From the NCBI GenBank assembly GCA_019339365.1, contig CP079859.1, positions 2,852,001 through 2,916,000 of the forward strand: a DNA stretch of 64,000 nucleotides. Direction: 5' to 3'. This document shows, piece by piece, positions 46,047 through 58,612 of this stretch (within the stretch, counting starts at the first letter, position 1; the number at the start of each line of letters is the position of its first letter). The notes below the pieces were generated by a model that made no database searches, had not been told where the DNA came from, and worked only from the letters and a program-made list of their open reading frames with translations. The position numbers were made by a program, and so were the translations under genes. This DNA is from Vibrio neptunius (GTDB lineage: Bacteria > Pseudomonadota > Gammaproteobacteria > Enterobacterales > Vibrionaceae).

Positions 46047-47056
46047 TAACACCTGTCGACAAATTCATCGAGTCGGCTTATTAGCCGTTGCTTCTCACTG
46101 TCACTGATAAAGCTCGCTTCAATCGCATTGCGACTAAATTGCGCCAACTCTTGTTGCGTCAACCCATGACTGTCTGCCACAGCAAGGAAATTGTCGGTCA
46201 TGTAGCCACCAAAATAGGCCGGGTCATCTGAGTTGATCGTCACACACAGCCCTTGCCTCAACAAATCGACAATGTTGTGTTGCTTCATCTCCTCAAATAC
46301 TTTGAGCTTAGTATTGGACAGCGGGCAAACCGTCAGCGGCATACGCGACTGAGCCAGTGACACCACCAGATTTGGATCATCGGCGCAGCGAACGCCATGG
46401 TCAATGCGCGACACTTTCAATAATTCAAGGCTGTTATAAATGTTGGCAACAGGCCCCTCTTCTCCTGCATGGGCGACCGTGAGAAAACCAGCCTCGAGTG
46501 CTTTGGCAAAAACACGAGCAAACTTCTCTGGCGGGTGACCCACTTCCGATGAATCCAGACCTACACCAATGATTTTATCTTTATGTGCCAATGCTTGTTC
46601 CAAGGTGACAAAGGCACTGTCTTCATCCAGATGACGTAAAAAACATAGGATGATCCGACTACTGATACCCAATTGCGTCTTCGCGTCTTGCAAAGCGCGG
46701 TGAATACCGTTGATCACGGTGTCAAACGCGATACCGCGCTCAGTATGAGTCTGTGGGTCGAAAAAAATCTCGGTGTGAATAACATTATCAGCCTTACAGC
46801 GCAGCAAATAAGCCCAGGTTAAATCGTAAAAGTCCTGCTCATGAATCAACACGTTGGCGCCTTGATAGTAGATATCAAGGAATGACTGAAGGTTAGTAAA
46901 CTCATACGCGGCTTTGACCTCTTCAGGCGTGGTAAATGGCAGCGCGATTTGATTGCGTAATGCGAGTTCAAACATCATCTCAGGTTCAAGTGAACCTTCA
47001 ATATGCAGATGCAACTCAACTTTCGGTAACTGACGAATAAATTCTGTTTGGTTCAC
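46046..47056 (-). CDS. add: Adenine deaminase (adenosine deaminase family)
   Basis: A 336-aa zinc amidohydrolase. Motifs: [13 protein letters not shown] (zinc HxH), [34 protein letters not shown] (His and catalytic Glu), [11 protein letters not shown] and [11 protein letters not shown] (zinc Asp). The FFDPQTHT and SSEVGHPP pattern is that of the bacterial adenine deaminases related to Pseudomonas PA0148, so adenine is the likelier substrate. The GTG at 47056 has GGGGAG 6 nt ahead; an ATG six codons upstream has none. An adenine riboswitch lies upstream, which also supports the substrate call. Confidence 0.88.
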   Translation of the reverse strand: MNQTEFIRQLPKVELHLHIEGSLEPEMMFELALRNQIALPFTTPEEVKAAYEFTNLQSFLDIYYQGANVLIHEQDFYDLTWAYLLRCKADNVIHTEIFFDPQTHTERGIAFDTVINGIHRALQDAKTQLGISSRIILCFLRHLDEDSAFVTLEQALAHKDKIIGVGLDSSEVGHPPEKFARVFAKALEAGFLTVAHAGEEGPVANIYNSLELLKVSRIDHGVRCADDPNLVVSLAQSRMPLTVCPLSNTKLKVFEEMKQHNIVDLLRQGLCVTINSDDPAYFGGYMTDNFLAVADSHGLTQQELAQFSRNAIEASFISDSEKQRLISRLDEFVDRC

Positions 47057-47092
47057 GCTTGTCTCCCCATTCAATTCGATTGGTATTCAACA

Positions 47093-47132
47093 AACGCTTT
47101 TCTCTTGTGAAGATAAACAGGCATACAAAGAG
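47093..47132 (-). promoter_or_regulatory. Expression-platform hairpin of the add leader
   Basis: Between the aptamer and the gene: arms CGCTTTTCTCTT and AAGAGAAAAGCG pair over 12 bp with a large loop. No T tract follows on the minus strand, so the switch probably acts on structure near the ribosome site or RNA stability rather than by a classic terminator. This is inference. Confidence 0.45.
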
Positions 47133-47153
47133 AAAAGCGCAATGCACTTCACT

Positions 47154-47220
47154 CTTCGTAATCTGAAATTTGCGGTTTCAGGTAGAGACTCCCACACCTT
47201 ATCAGTGGGATTATACGAAG
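47154..47220 (-). ncRNA. Adenine-sensing purine riboswitch aptamer
   Basis: Read on the minus strand: P1 CTTCGTA pairs with TACGAAG; the core has TATAAT, then the P2/P3 loops GATAAGG and GAAACCGCAAATTTC, with the invariant GTCTCTACC between. J3/1 reads GATTACG, with T (U) at the position that pairs with the ligand in purine switches (U74 for adenine, C74 for guanine). It is upstream of an adenine deaminase gene, the same arrangement as the well-studied Vibrio vulnificus add switch. Confidence 0.93.
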
Positions 47221-47263
47221 CATCGTTTATGACTTAACCGCCATAACTAAACGATTGCGCGTC

Positions 47264-47293
47264 ATTATATTCCGACAAAGATTCACTGTACAA
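47264..47293 (-). promoter_or_regulatory. Sigma-70-type promoter of the add leader
   Basis: On the minus strand TTGTAC, 18 bp, then a perfect TATAAT, about 45 bp upstream of the riboswitch aptamer. Confidence 0.6.
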
Positions 47294-47342
47294 CGCTGCG
47301 CTTGAAAATAATTTTAGACCTCAAATGACGAGTTTGCGTTTA

Positions 47343-47948
47343 TTACCGATAATTTTTTTCAAACACACCGGGCGGCATCTGCTTGATTTGAAAGTCAATC
47401 ATGTGATTGAACGTATCAAGTAATGGGGTGAAGTCTTGCTCTGGTTGCAGCAAAGTCAGGATATGGTAGCCAGCTTCCACAGTAGACAAGCTATTGTCAC
47501 TGGGCGCTTTGCGAATACGGTAATTGCCCTGTAGGTTCTCTGGCAAACGTACTAGAGGTAATGCCTGCAAATTCTCAGACAGTTGCCACATTTTGTACGC
47601 TTTTTTCCACGTGCCATCGAGCAAAATAATCCGCACTTTGCTTTTTCTGAAGAAGGCTTTCGCCACCTCTTCATGGCTGACAGACACTTCTCCCGGATAA
47701 AGCACAAAATGTTGACAACCTTGTTCATCCAACAACTTATTCAGCTCACTATGCTGAGTAAAATTTTCGCCTTCAAACAGGTAACTATTCTCCAGCGAGA
47801 GTCTGAGAATACGCGCAGTGCCCATGGGCCTGTTTGTTTCTGTCGGATGCTGTAAGATGACCAGCTCAACATTCGATGCTAGGCTTTGTATCCACTCACA
47901 AATACAAGCTTTGAGTGACTTACCACATTGAGAACAATATCGGGACAT
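47343..47948 (-). CDS. tapT: tRNA-uridine aminocarboxypropyltransferase (DTW domain)
   Basis: A 201-aa DTW-domain protein. The N terminus carries four cysteines (CSQCGKSLKACIC) that likely bind zinc. Conserved segments are LQHPTE near residue 33, LLDGTWKKAYKM (the DTW motif, here DGTW) near 120, and RKAPSDNSLSTVEA near 147. TapT adds the acp group from SAM to U47 of tRNA. The start faces the rhombosortase gene with only three bases between. Confidence 0.85.
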   Translation of the reverse strand: MSRYCSQCGKSLKACICEWIQSLASNVELVILQHPTETNRPMGTARILRLSLENSYLFEGENFTQHSELNKLLDEQGCQHFVLYPGEVSVSHEEVAKAFFRKSKVRIILLDGTWKKAYKMWQLSENLQALPLVRLPENLQGNYRIRKAPSDNSLSTVEAGYHILTLLQPEQDFTPLLDTFNHMIDFQIKQMPPGVFEKNYR

Positions 47949-47951
47949 AGC

Positions 47952-48518
47952 GTGCGTTTACTTCTTCTGTTAATTGCTATCAGCTTAGTTTGCCTAGGCG
48001 TGCAGTTCGAGCCTTTAGCCAGCCTGACATACTGGCATCATCAACTTATTTCTGAAGGCCAGTGGTGGCGAATCCTAACAGGAAATTTCACCCATACCAA
48101 CTTTGCTCATTTAGGCATGAATCTGGCCGGCTTGTGGGTTATCACTTATCTGTTTAAGCCGAAAGTAACTTCTCTACTCTGTGTATTGTTCGTGATTAGC
48201 TTATCCGTGGGTATGCTCAACCTGACAACAAGTATGACTCGCTATGTCGGTCTTTCGGGTGTGCTGCATGGCATCTTCGCCTATTATGCGCTTCAGGAGT
48301 CCTTACAGGGTCGTAAAGGTAGCTGGTTACTTGTCATTGGTGTACTGGCCAAAGTAGGTTGGGAAATGACCATGGGCGCATCACAATCGACCAGCGAGTT
48401 AATCAATGCCCGTGTAGCGGTGGAATCTCATCTGTTTGGTGCCTTGACGGGTCTAGTACTTGCATTTTTCATCACGACGCTAAACTTTCAGATAAGGCTC
48501 AACCGCTCTCGGCGATAA
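47952..48518 (+). CDS. rrtA: Rhombosortase
   Basis: A 188-aa rhomboid-type intramembrane serine protease with six hydrophobic segments. The nucleophile is Ser about 102 in GLSGVLHG and the partner His about 160 in VESHLFG. Rhombosortases cut proteins bearing the GlyGly-CTERM signal in vibrios and relatives. The GTG at 47952 is preferred (GGGA 6 nt ahead, opens straight into helix 1); a TTG at 47928 would overlap tapT by 21 bp. No GlyGly-CTERM substrate gene is seen in this window. Confidence 0.82.
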   Translation: MRLLLLLIAISLVCLGVQFEPLASLTYWHHQLISEGQWWRILTGNFTHTNFAHLGMNLAGLWVITYLFKPKVTSLLCVLFVISLSVGMLNLTTSMTRYVGLSGVLHGIFAYYALQESLQGRKGSWLLVIGVLAKVGWEMTMGASQSTSELINARVAVESHLFGALTGLVLAFFITTLNFQIRLNRSRR

Positions 48519-48619
48519 TTTCTATTGATGTTCCTGACCAAAGGCCTCAGAATGGCGCCCTTTTGCTGGCGGTCTATTATCGCCTGAGCATTTATCTCAC
48601 CTTAAACAGAGAACAATTT

Positions 48620-50067
48620 ATGGGTTTTACCGCTTTAGGCCTTTCTGCCCCGCTCCTCAAAGCCATCGACGATCAGGGTTATGACAAACCATCTCCAATT
48701 CAGGAGCAAGCCATTCCTGCAGTGTTAGCCGGTAAAGATGTCATGGCAGCGGCTCAGACCGGCACGGGTAAAACCGCAGGCTTCACCTTGCCGATTCTAG
48801 AGAGACTAGATAACGGCACACGAGTCAAAGGCAACCATGTAAGAGCACTGGTGCTGACACCGACCCGGGAATTGGCGGCTCAGGTTCAGGAAAACGTGTT
48901 TAAATACAGCCGTTATCAACGTCTGACGTCGAATGTGGTATTCGGCGGAGTGAAGATTAATCCGCAAATGATGAAGCTTCGTAAAGGCACTGACGTGCTT
49001 GTCGCAACCCCGGGTCGATTGCTCGATTTATACCAGCAGAATGCAATTAACTTCTCCCAGCTGGAAGTGTTAGTGCTGGATGAAGCGGATCGCATGTTGG
49101 ATATGGGCTTTATTCGCGATATCCGTAAAATTCTCGCACTGCTTCCAGAGAAACGCCAAAACCTGCTGTTTTCTGCAACTTTTTCTGCTGAGATTCGCGA
49201 ACTAGCCAAAGGTCTAGTTAATGATCCGGTCGAAGTCTCTGTTAACCCTGAGAACTCCACTGCAGTCACCATTGAGCAATCTATCTACCCAGCAGATAAG
49301 CGTAAAAAGCCCCGATGCTGGTGAAGCTCATCAAAGACGGCGATTGGAGACAAGTTCTGGTCTTCAGCCGTACTAAACACGGGGCGAACCGACTTTCTCA
49401 TTACCTTAATGATCAAGGTATTACGGCGGCGCCTATTCATGGTAACAAAAGCCAAGGCGCGCGCACCAAGGCACTGGCTGATTTTAAATCTGGAGAAGTG
49501 CGTGTATTAGTTGCCACAGATATTGCCGCACGTGGTATCGACATCCCTCAACTGCCTCAGGTCGTCAATTTCGAACTGCCTCACGTAGCAGAAGATTATG
49601 TCCACCGCATTGGCCGTACTGGCCGTGCAGGTGAAGTTGGCAAAGCGATCTCTTTAGTTGAAGCCGCAGAAGCCAGCGAGCTATTTGGTATTGAACGACT
49701 CATCCAGCAGGTGTTACCTCGCTTAGAGCTGGAAGGCTATAAACCGGTCAATGTGCTGCCGGAATCTAAGTTGGACACTCGCCCAATCAAACCTAAGAAA
49801 CCGAAAAAGCCTAAGAAGCCAAAAGTGGACCATGCCGATGGTCAGCGCTCAGGTGACAATGCTCGTGGCCATAAGCCAGCGGGGAAAAACAAGCGTCATT
49901 TTGGCCATAACAAACCCAACGGTGACGACTCAAAGAGTAATAATGGTGGCAAACGTAAGGACGGCAGTTCTAATAGCAAAGCCTCTAACAATGCTGGCAA
50001 TAATGGACAGAAACGTCGTAGACCAGCGAACCGCAAGCCAAACCATTCGCAACCTAAAGCACAGTAA
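48620..50067 (+). CDS. DEAD-box RNA helicase, RhlE-like (frameshifted as sequenced)
   Basis: 482 aa when the A run 49304-49308 (five; six expected) is corrected. Motifs: Q motif [11 protein letters not shown], motif [31 protein letters not shown] ([11 protein letters not shown]), SATFS, then in the second part [22 protein letters not shown] and [10 protein letters not shown]. The C-terminal ~110 residues are a K/N/G-rich RNA-binding tail. Remodels structured RNA, probably in ribosome assembly or decay. A terminator follows. Confidence 0.88.
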
Positions 50068-50077
50068 CCACATACAC

Positions 50078-50104
50078 AAAGCCCCTCAGTTGAGGGGCTT
50101 TTCA
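50078..50104. terminator. Bidirectional terminator
   Basis: A 10-bp stem (AAGCCCCTCA / TGAGGGGCTT) with a 2-nt centre, followed by T on both strands, between the convergent helicase and sohB genes. Confidence 0.8.
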
Positions 50105-50128
50105 TTTAATCAACCAAAAGAAGGCAGC

Positions 50129-51189
50129 TTACACGATAGGACGCTGACCACGATCAATCAGTTTCATCAGTACGTTATCAGCCGCTTCACCTGCTAATCC
50201 AGCAAGCTTTGAGGTCAGCTTTTTCTTCTCTACGTAGTGAATCGCTAAGACTGTTTTATCTTTGCATGCTTCCACAACCAGATCATCAGAGGTTTTGATT
50301 TCATCAACCAGACCCAGTGCATGTGCCTGAGTGCCAAACCAGTGTTCACCAGTGGCCACTTTATCTAATTCAAGTTCAGGGCGACGCTCACGAATAAAGT
50401 CTTTAAACAGACCATGTGTTTCTTCGAGCTCCTGTTTGAACTTGTCACGCGCTTTGTCGGTGTTCTCGCCAAACATGGTCAAGGTACGCTTGTATTCGCC
50501 CGCTGTGAGCTGTTCATACTCGATATCGTACTTTTTGAGTACTTTATTGAAGTTAGGCAGCTGAGCAATCACGCCGATGGAGCCTACGATTGCAAATGGT
50601 GCTGAAACAATCTTGTCAGCAATACATGCCATCATGTAACCACCACTGGCAGCCACTTTATCTACTGCAATGGTCAGTGGTAACTTAGCCGCCTTAATAC
50701 GATCAAGTTGAGACGATGCCAAGCCGTAGCCATGTACCATACCACCACCAGACTCTAGGCGCAGTAGTACTTCGTCCCCTTCACGAGCTACCGCGAGAAT
50801 TGCGGTCACTTCTTCGCGTAGTGACGCGACTTCTTTGGCGTCAATGCTGCCTTTGAAATCCAGAACAAACAGGTGAGGCTCACGCTTGCTGTCCAAATCA
50901 CCGTCTTTTGAAGCCTGCTTGACTTCTTTTTCACGGGCTTTTGTTTTCTCTTTCTCTTGTTTCTTGTCTGCCTTATCACGCGCTTTGATAAACGCTGAAT
51001 CATGCAGGTGATGCTCAAGCTGCTCAACGGTGTTTTTATGCTGATCCGTCAAGTTGGTGATCTCCAATTCACCCTTTGCAGCACCACTCTTCCCCCTACG
51101 GCTTTGGCTATAACAAGAATCGCAATCACTGCGACTACAACAGTCACAATCTTGGCTAAAAACAGCCCGTAGTCCAACAAAAATTCCAA
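50129..51189 (-). CDS. sohB: Inner-membrane serine protease SohB (frameshifted as sequenced)
   Basis: 353 aa when the C run 51092-51096 (five; six expected) is corrected. The corrected N terminus is MEFLLDYGLFLAKIV.., a membrane anchor, then GGKSGAAKGELEITNL. The protease domain of the S49 family has FKGSIDAKEV near residue 105 and the Ser nucleophile in KVAASGGYMMAC, followed by IVGSIGVI. The start is a TTG at 51189 with AGGGGA 7 nt ahead. Without the correction the membrane anchor would be lost, which argues for an error. Confidence 0.88.
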
Positions 51190-51277
51190 TGTGATATCCC
51201 CTAATGTGCGAATTAGTGTATTGTAACCACCATCTTACGGATTCATAAAGCAGAACATTACAATAAGGATGCATGTC

Positions 51278-52021
51278 GTGGATTATTCCATTTCCTCAGA
51301 CGCTTTAAAAGACAAAGTCATTCTCGTGACAGGTGCCGGTGACGGCATCGGTAAACAAGCCGCAATCTCGTTTGCTCAGCATGGTGCCACCGTCATTCTG
51401 TTAGGTCGTACCGTGAAGAAGCTTGAGCAAACTTACGATGAAATCGAAGCTGCTGGCTACCCTCAACCAGCGATCATTCCTCTGGATATGAAAGGCGCAA
51501 GCAAGCAAAACTATATTGATATGGCCGATACCATTGGTAGTCAGTTTGGTCGGCTTGATGGTGTGTTACACAATGCCAGTCAGCTGGGTGTACTAAGCCC
51601 ATTTGATCAGATTGGTGAAGACACTTACGACGATATCATGCAGGTTAATGTTAAAGCCCAGTTCTTGATGACTCAGGCCATTCTACCGCTACTGCATCAA
51701 TCAAATGATGCCAGCGTCATCTTTACGTCATCAACGGTTGGCCACGCTGGCCGTGCTTTCTGGGGAACTTACGCGATATCTAAATTCGCAACGGAAGGCA
51801 TGATGCAGATTCTGGCGGATGAATTGAGTGATACACACATTCGTGTCAATGCGATCAACCCAGGTGGCACACGTACGTCCATGCGCGCGAAGGCTTACCC
51901 AGCGGAAGACGCTGAGTTGCTAAAAACGCCATTGGATATCATGCCGCTTTATCTTCATCTGATGTCGAGCGAGAGCAAGGACGTTCGTGGTCAGTGTATT
52001 GACGCACAGCCAAAGAAATAG
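51278..52021 (+). CDS. yciK: YciK family short-chain dehydrogenase/reductase
   Basis: A 247-aa classical SDR. The NAD(P) motif TGAGDGIGK is near residue 17, NAS (HNASQLG) near 100, and the catalytic set Ser (SSTVGH), Tyr and Lys (YAISKFA) near 160-172. The GTG at 51278 with AAGGA at 8 nt gives MDYSISSDALKDK; the ATG at 51269 sits too close to the ribosome site. Substrate unknown for this family. Divergent from sohB. Confidence 0.85.
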   Translation: MDYSISSDALKDKVILVTGAGDGIGKQAAISFAQHGATVILLGRTVKKLEQTYDEIEAAGYPQPAIIPLDMKGASKQNYIDMADTIGSQFGRLDGVLHNASQLGVLSPFDQIGEDTYDDIMQVNVKAQFLMTQAILPLLHQSNDASVIFTSSTVGHAGRAFWGTYAISKFATEGMMQILADELSDTHIRVNAINPGGTRTSMRAKAYPAEDAELLKTPLDIMPLYLHLMSSESKDVRGQCIDAQPKK

Positions 52022-52041
52022 AAAAAACTTCTCAGATATTC

Positions 52042-52072
52042 AACGCCTTGTGGAAACACAAGGCGTTTTTTT
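52042..52072 (+). terminator. Terminator after yciK
   Basis: An 11-bp perfect stem (AACGCCTTGTG / CACAAGGCGTT) with a GAAA loop and a seven-T tail. Confidence 0.9.
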
Positions 52073-52120
52073 ATGCACTTATTCAGCCCTTCCCTTGATG
52101 ATAAATAATAATAATTTATA

Positions 52121-52136
52121 CTGTATATATATACAG
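52121..52136. promoter_or_regulatory. LexA (SOS) box of the imuA-imuB-dnaE2 operon
   Basis: CTGT-ATATATAT-ACAG, a perfect match to the gammaproteobacterial SOS box CTGT-N8-ACAG, 10 bp before the imuA start. It should overlap the promoter so that LexA blocks transcription until DNA damage. Confidence 0.93.
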
Positions 52137-52146
52137 GTAAATTGTT

Positions 52147-52824
52147 ATGTATGAACTGATCGAACATCTTAAGAAAAAACAATGGCTTTGGCAGGGAAAC
52201 CATACTCCCGAGTCCAGAGATCACCACCCGACAGGTTTTGATCTTCTGGATCAAAAACTGGAAGGCGGCTTTCCTATTCATGGCGTGGTGGAATTGCAAA
52301 CGACTCCCGGCATCGGAGAGCTTCGCCTGCTACTCCCTCACCTTAAAAACAGCAGCCAAGGTAGGTTATCTGTATTCATACAACCACCTGGTCATCTGTC
52401 TGCGCAGTCTCTGACAGCAGAAGGCCTCGATCTGAATAATGTTCTGCTGCTTTATCCGAAAACAGATAATGAGGCCTTATGGGCGGCAGAGCAGTGCCTG
52501 AAAAGCGGCGCTTGCAGTAACGTGCTGCTTTGGCATTCGGGGCTGGAAGTCCACCATGCTCGTCGACTTCAGGTCGCCAGTGAAACTGGAAATTGCCTGT
52601 CGTTTTTGTTTAAAACCGCACAGCGCAGTCTCTTTTCTCTGCCCGTCAGTTTGAGCATGACGCTACTCCCCCACTCACTTGGCGTTGAAATCACCATCAC
52701 TAAGCGCAAAGGTGGGTGGCCACATGCCAGCTTCGTTCTGGACATGAGTACACTCTGGCCTTCATTAACAGAGTCCAGACCTGAACCTGTGATTCTTCCC
52801 TTCCCACTGCGTAAGCAAGGCTAA
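52147..52824 (+). CDS. imuA: Mutasome accessory protein ImuA
   Basis: A 225-aa RecA/SulA-like protein of the damage-inducible mutasome. It keeps the region GFDLLDQKLEGGFPIHGVVELQTTPGIGELRLLLPHL (about 30-70) but has no classic Walker A Lys at that loop. It is first in the SOS operon, 2 bp ahead of imuB. It supports translesion synthesis together with ImuB and DnaE2. Confidence 0.88.
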   Translation: MYELIEHLKKKQWLWQGNHTPESRDHHPTGFDLLDQKLEGGFPIHGVVELQTTPGIGELRLLLPHLKNSSQGRLSVFIQPPGHLSAQSLTAEGLDLNNVLLLYPKTDNEALWAAEQCLKSGACSNVLLWHSGLEVHHARRLQVASETGNCLSFLFKTAQRSLFSLPVSLSMTLLPHSLGVEITITKRKGGWPHASFVLDMSTLWPSLTESRPEPVILPFPLRKQG

Positions 52825-52826
52825 CG

Positions 52827-54227
52827 ATGCAGGTGTGGTTGTACTTGCATTTCCCGACTCTACAACTGGATGCGCTGTACTCTGAACAGGCTCAGCAACC
52901 TTTGGTAGTAGTTGATTCCAAACGTTTCCAAATCGTGCAATGCAATGTCGCCGCGCACGAACAAGGTATTCGACCGGGAATGGGAATGGGCAGCGCCAGC
53001 GCTTTGTGTCACTCGCTTCAAGTCCACCCCTATGATGAGAAGGTGGAGCAACAGACCTTACTGGATATCGCTCAGTGGTTGTATATGGTGACCTCTGATC
53101 TGGTGCTCTTTCCGCCACAAGGGTTATTGCTAAAAGTCACTGATATGCTATCACTCTATGGTGGGCTGGATGCTTATTGGCGCCGGGTCTCTCAGCATTT
53201 ACAGCAGCTGAATATCCAGTATCAGTACGCCACTGGCTTTTCTCCCTTCTCTGCCATTCTGCTCGCAAAGTCTGGAAGTGCATTGATCAGCCAAGATAGA
53301 ACTCAGCTCTGCGAAGCACTTAAATCCTATCCAGTTTCAGCCACTGAGCTTGACAGTAAACAGGTTGAAAAACTCTCTCGTGTGGGAGTGTTAACCCTCA
53401 ACGATCTGCTGGAACTGCCGATGCAAGAGGTCGCCAGACGTTTTGATATCGACTTGGTTAACTATGTCGGACGACTGATGGGTCAGTTTAAACACCCAGT
53501 AAATTTCTACCACCCACCTGAACACTTTCAAAGTTACCTTGAGTTGTTGTTTGATATCGAAAATACCCAGTGGTTGGAAAAACCGTTATTAACGCTGCTG
53601 AAAAAACTGGAAGGGTTTCTGACATTACGTAATCAGGTCGCATACGAACTTGAGCTGACTCTTCATCAACGCGATCGTGCCGCTGGTGTGATTGCATTTA
53701 CTTCCGCCTGTGGAGATTACTTCGCTCAGCGCTGGGCTAAGCTTTGTCAACTGACAATGGAGTCCATTCAACTTGATGCTCCAGTGCAAGGTTTGACTCT
53801 GAAAGTGGTACGGAGTGGCGAACTTGAGTCCACCAGCCAAGACATTTTCGCAGGACGCAAAGGCCAACAAACGGAGCTGGAGTTGATAGCCACGCTACAA
53901 GCTAAGTTGGGTAACAACCAAGTCCTTAAAGTCGCACCAACAGATGACCCTAGGCCAGAGAAATCGATGTCATTGTGTGCCCCCGATCTCCCCATTTCTA
54001 CTAAAGTTTCGATCTCTGGTTTACGCCCCTCTTTGATGCTACCAACCCCAGAGCCTTTAACAGAAAAGGTCAATGTTATGCACGGTCCTGAACGCTTTGT
54101 GACTGGCTGGTGGGATGGTGAGGAAATGACGCGTGATTATTTTATTGCACGCAGTGACAGTGGACGTTGGCTCTGGGTATTTCGTAATCAAGAAATGCAG
54201 TGGTTCCTGCATGGACTATTTAGCTAA
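52827..54227 (+). CDS. imuB: Y-family polymerase-like protein ImuB
   Basis: A 466-aa Y-family homologue. The N terminus has LHFPTLQLDALY and VVVDSKRFQIVQCN; in ImuB proteins the catalytic acidic residues of Y-family polymerases are often missing, and here the first palm position is not a clear Asp-x-Asp. ImuB acts as the hub joining the beta clamp, ImuA and DnaE2. It lies between imuA and dnaE2 with gaps of 2 and 14 bp. Confidence 0.9.
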   Translation: MQVWLYLHFPTLQLDALYSEQAQQPLVVVDSKRFQIVQCNVAAHEQGIRPGMGMGSASALCHSLQVHPYDEKVEQQTLLDIAQWLYMVTSDLVLFPPQGLLLKVTDMLSLYGGLDAYWRRVSQHLQQLNIQYQYATGFSPFSAILLAKSGSALISQDRTQLCEALKSYPVSATELDSKQVEKLSRVGVLTLNDLLELPMQEVARRFDIDLVNYVGRLMGQFKHPVNFYHPPEHFQSYLELLFDIENTQWLEKPLLTLLKKLEGFLTLRNQVAYELELTLHQRDRAAGVIAFTSACGDYFAQRWAKLCQLTMESIQLDAPVQGLTLKVVRSGELESTSQDIFAGRKGQQTELELIATLQAKLGNNQVLKVAPTDDPRPEKSMSLCAPDLPISTKVSISGLRPSLMLPTPEPLTEKVNVMHGPERFVTGWWDGEEMTRDYFIARSDSGRWLWVFRNQEMQWFLHGLFS

Positions 54228-54241
54228 ACGGAGGGGCGATA

Positions 54242-57313
<3,072 letters not shown>

Positions 57314-57370
57314 CTATTATCGATGGAAAAGGAAGCCATTCAGCTCCCTTTAGATTAACAGTTAAACGAA

Positions 57371-57466
57371 TTACACATCGTCTTCAGCGTCCATACGTCT
57401 CTTTTTGTATTCCCTGTACAGTAACATGTATAAGGTCATCACAACCTTAGACGTAAACCATATCAT
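57371..57466 (-). CDS. Possible 31-aa small protein
   Basis: An open frame of 31 codons: MIWFTSKVVMTLYMLLYREYKKRRMDAEDDV, with one hydrophobic stretch, a basic patch and an acidic end. The ribosome site (AGG, 12 nt away) is weak. It is the only coding-like signal in the gap between dnaE2 and cheV. Could be a chance frame. Confidence 0.35.
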   Translation of the reverse strand: MIWFTSKVVMTLYMLLYREYKKRRMDAEDDV

Positions 57467-57540
57467 GAATAGCAACTACCTTTCGCTTGTGATGAAAAGT
57501 GAAGATTAATTAATTCGCAAAGTAAATGATCAACCAAGTA

Positions 57541-58488
57541 CTATCTCGACAAAATGTCACGCAGTCGATCTTGTGCCACTTCAACCAATAAATCAGGCTG
57601 GAATTTAGAAATAAATCGGTCACAGCCTACTTTCTTCACCATCGCGTCATTAAAGCTGCCGCTTAGCGAGGTATTGAGCGTGATATAGAGATCCTTTAGC
57701 TTAGGATCGCTACGGATTTCGTGAGTCAGCTTGTAGCCGTCCATCTCCGGCATTTCCGCATCGGTGATCATCAATAGCAATTCACGGGGCACGTCTTTAC
57801 CCTCTTCACTCCAGCCTTTGATCAACCTAAGTGCCTCTAAGCCATCACGACATTCGAGAATATTCAAGCCGAGCTGAGACAGTGTTCCTTTAACCTGAGC
57901 TCGAGCAGTAGAAGAGTCATCCACAATAAGAACATTACGACCGACCATTTGTGCAGACAGATCTTCATCAAGCACACCTTCAGAGATAGAGACGTCGTAG
58001 TCGATGATCTCTGCCAGTACTTTTTCCACATCAATGATTTCAACGATTTGATGCTGGTCTTCATTTTTGATTTGCGTAATAGCTGTCAGATAATTTGCTC
58101 GGCCAGCCGTTTTCGGTGGTGGCTGAATTTCCGTCCAAGCCGTGTTGACGATATTACGCACTTGGCCAACCAAAAAGCCCTGTATGGTACGGTTGTATTC
58201 TGTGATGATCAGGTTTTGCTCTTGATTTTCTTGTCGAGGGGGCGGAAACCCAATCGCACTTCGTAAATCAATCACAGGCACTGAGACTCCGCGCAAAGAA
58301 GCCACGCCAGTAATGTGGTGGTGTGAGCCTGGCATTTTGGTCAACGGCGGAACTTTGATCACCTCGCGAACCTTAAAAACGTTGATCGCAAAGACCTGGC
58401 GGCTGTTAAGACTGAACAGCAGCAACTCCAATCGGTTTTCACCAACAAGATTCGTTCGCTGATCAACGCTATTTAAAACTCCGGACAT
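57541..58488 (-). CDS. cheV: Chemotaxis coupling protein CheV
   Basis: A 315-aa CheW-receiver fusion. The CheW-like domain (about 15-165) contains VFAINVFKVREVIKVPPLTKMPG and GVASLRGVSVPVIDL; the receiver domain (about 180-310) has VLIVDDSSTAR, the phosphoacceptor Asp in MITDAEMPEMDG, and the Lys in FISKFQP. Links chemoreceptors to CheA and may damp the signal by phosphorylation. The ATG at 58488 with GAGAG upstream is preferred to a TTG at 58500. Confidence 0.92.
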   Translation of the reverse strand: MSGVLNSVDQRTNLVGENRLELLLFSLNSRQVFAINVFKVREVIKVPPLTKMPGSHHHITGVASLRGVSVPVIDLRSAIGFPPPRQENQEQNLIITEYNRTIQGFLVGQVRNIVNTAWTEIQPPPKTAGRANYLTAITQIKNEDQHQIVEIIDVEKVLAEIIDYDVSISEGVLDEDLSAQMVGRNVLIVDDSSTARAQVKGTLSQLGLNILECRDGLEALRLIKGWSEEGKDVPRELLLMITDAEMPEMDGYKLTHEIRSDPKLKDLYITLNTSLSGSFNDAMVKKVGCDRFISKFQPDLLVEVAQDRLRDILSR

Positions 58489-58549
58489 ACGATCTCTCAA
58501 CTACTTTGTAATATATCAAAAATAGCCTAAAGCCAGGCTAAACAAAAAT

Positions 58550-58581
58550 AAACCCATACAACTTGAAGGTTATATGGGTTT
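58550..58581 (-). terminator. Terminator after mlc
   Basis: Arms AAACCCATA and TATGGGTTT around an imperfect inner stem; on the minus strand a T-rich tract follows. Lies 30 bp past the mlc stop. Confidence 0.65.
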
Positions 58582-58612
58582 ACATAAAAGATAAAGCTTA
58601 TTGACAACGAGC

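Noticed and set aside
46046..47056. Classical adenosine deaminase
   Set aside because: The FFDPQTHT and SSEVGHPP signatures and the adenine riboswitch favour the adenine deaminase branch, though the gene symbol add is kept by convention.
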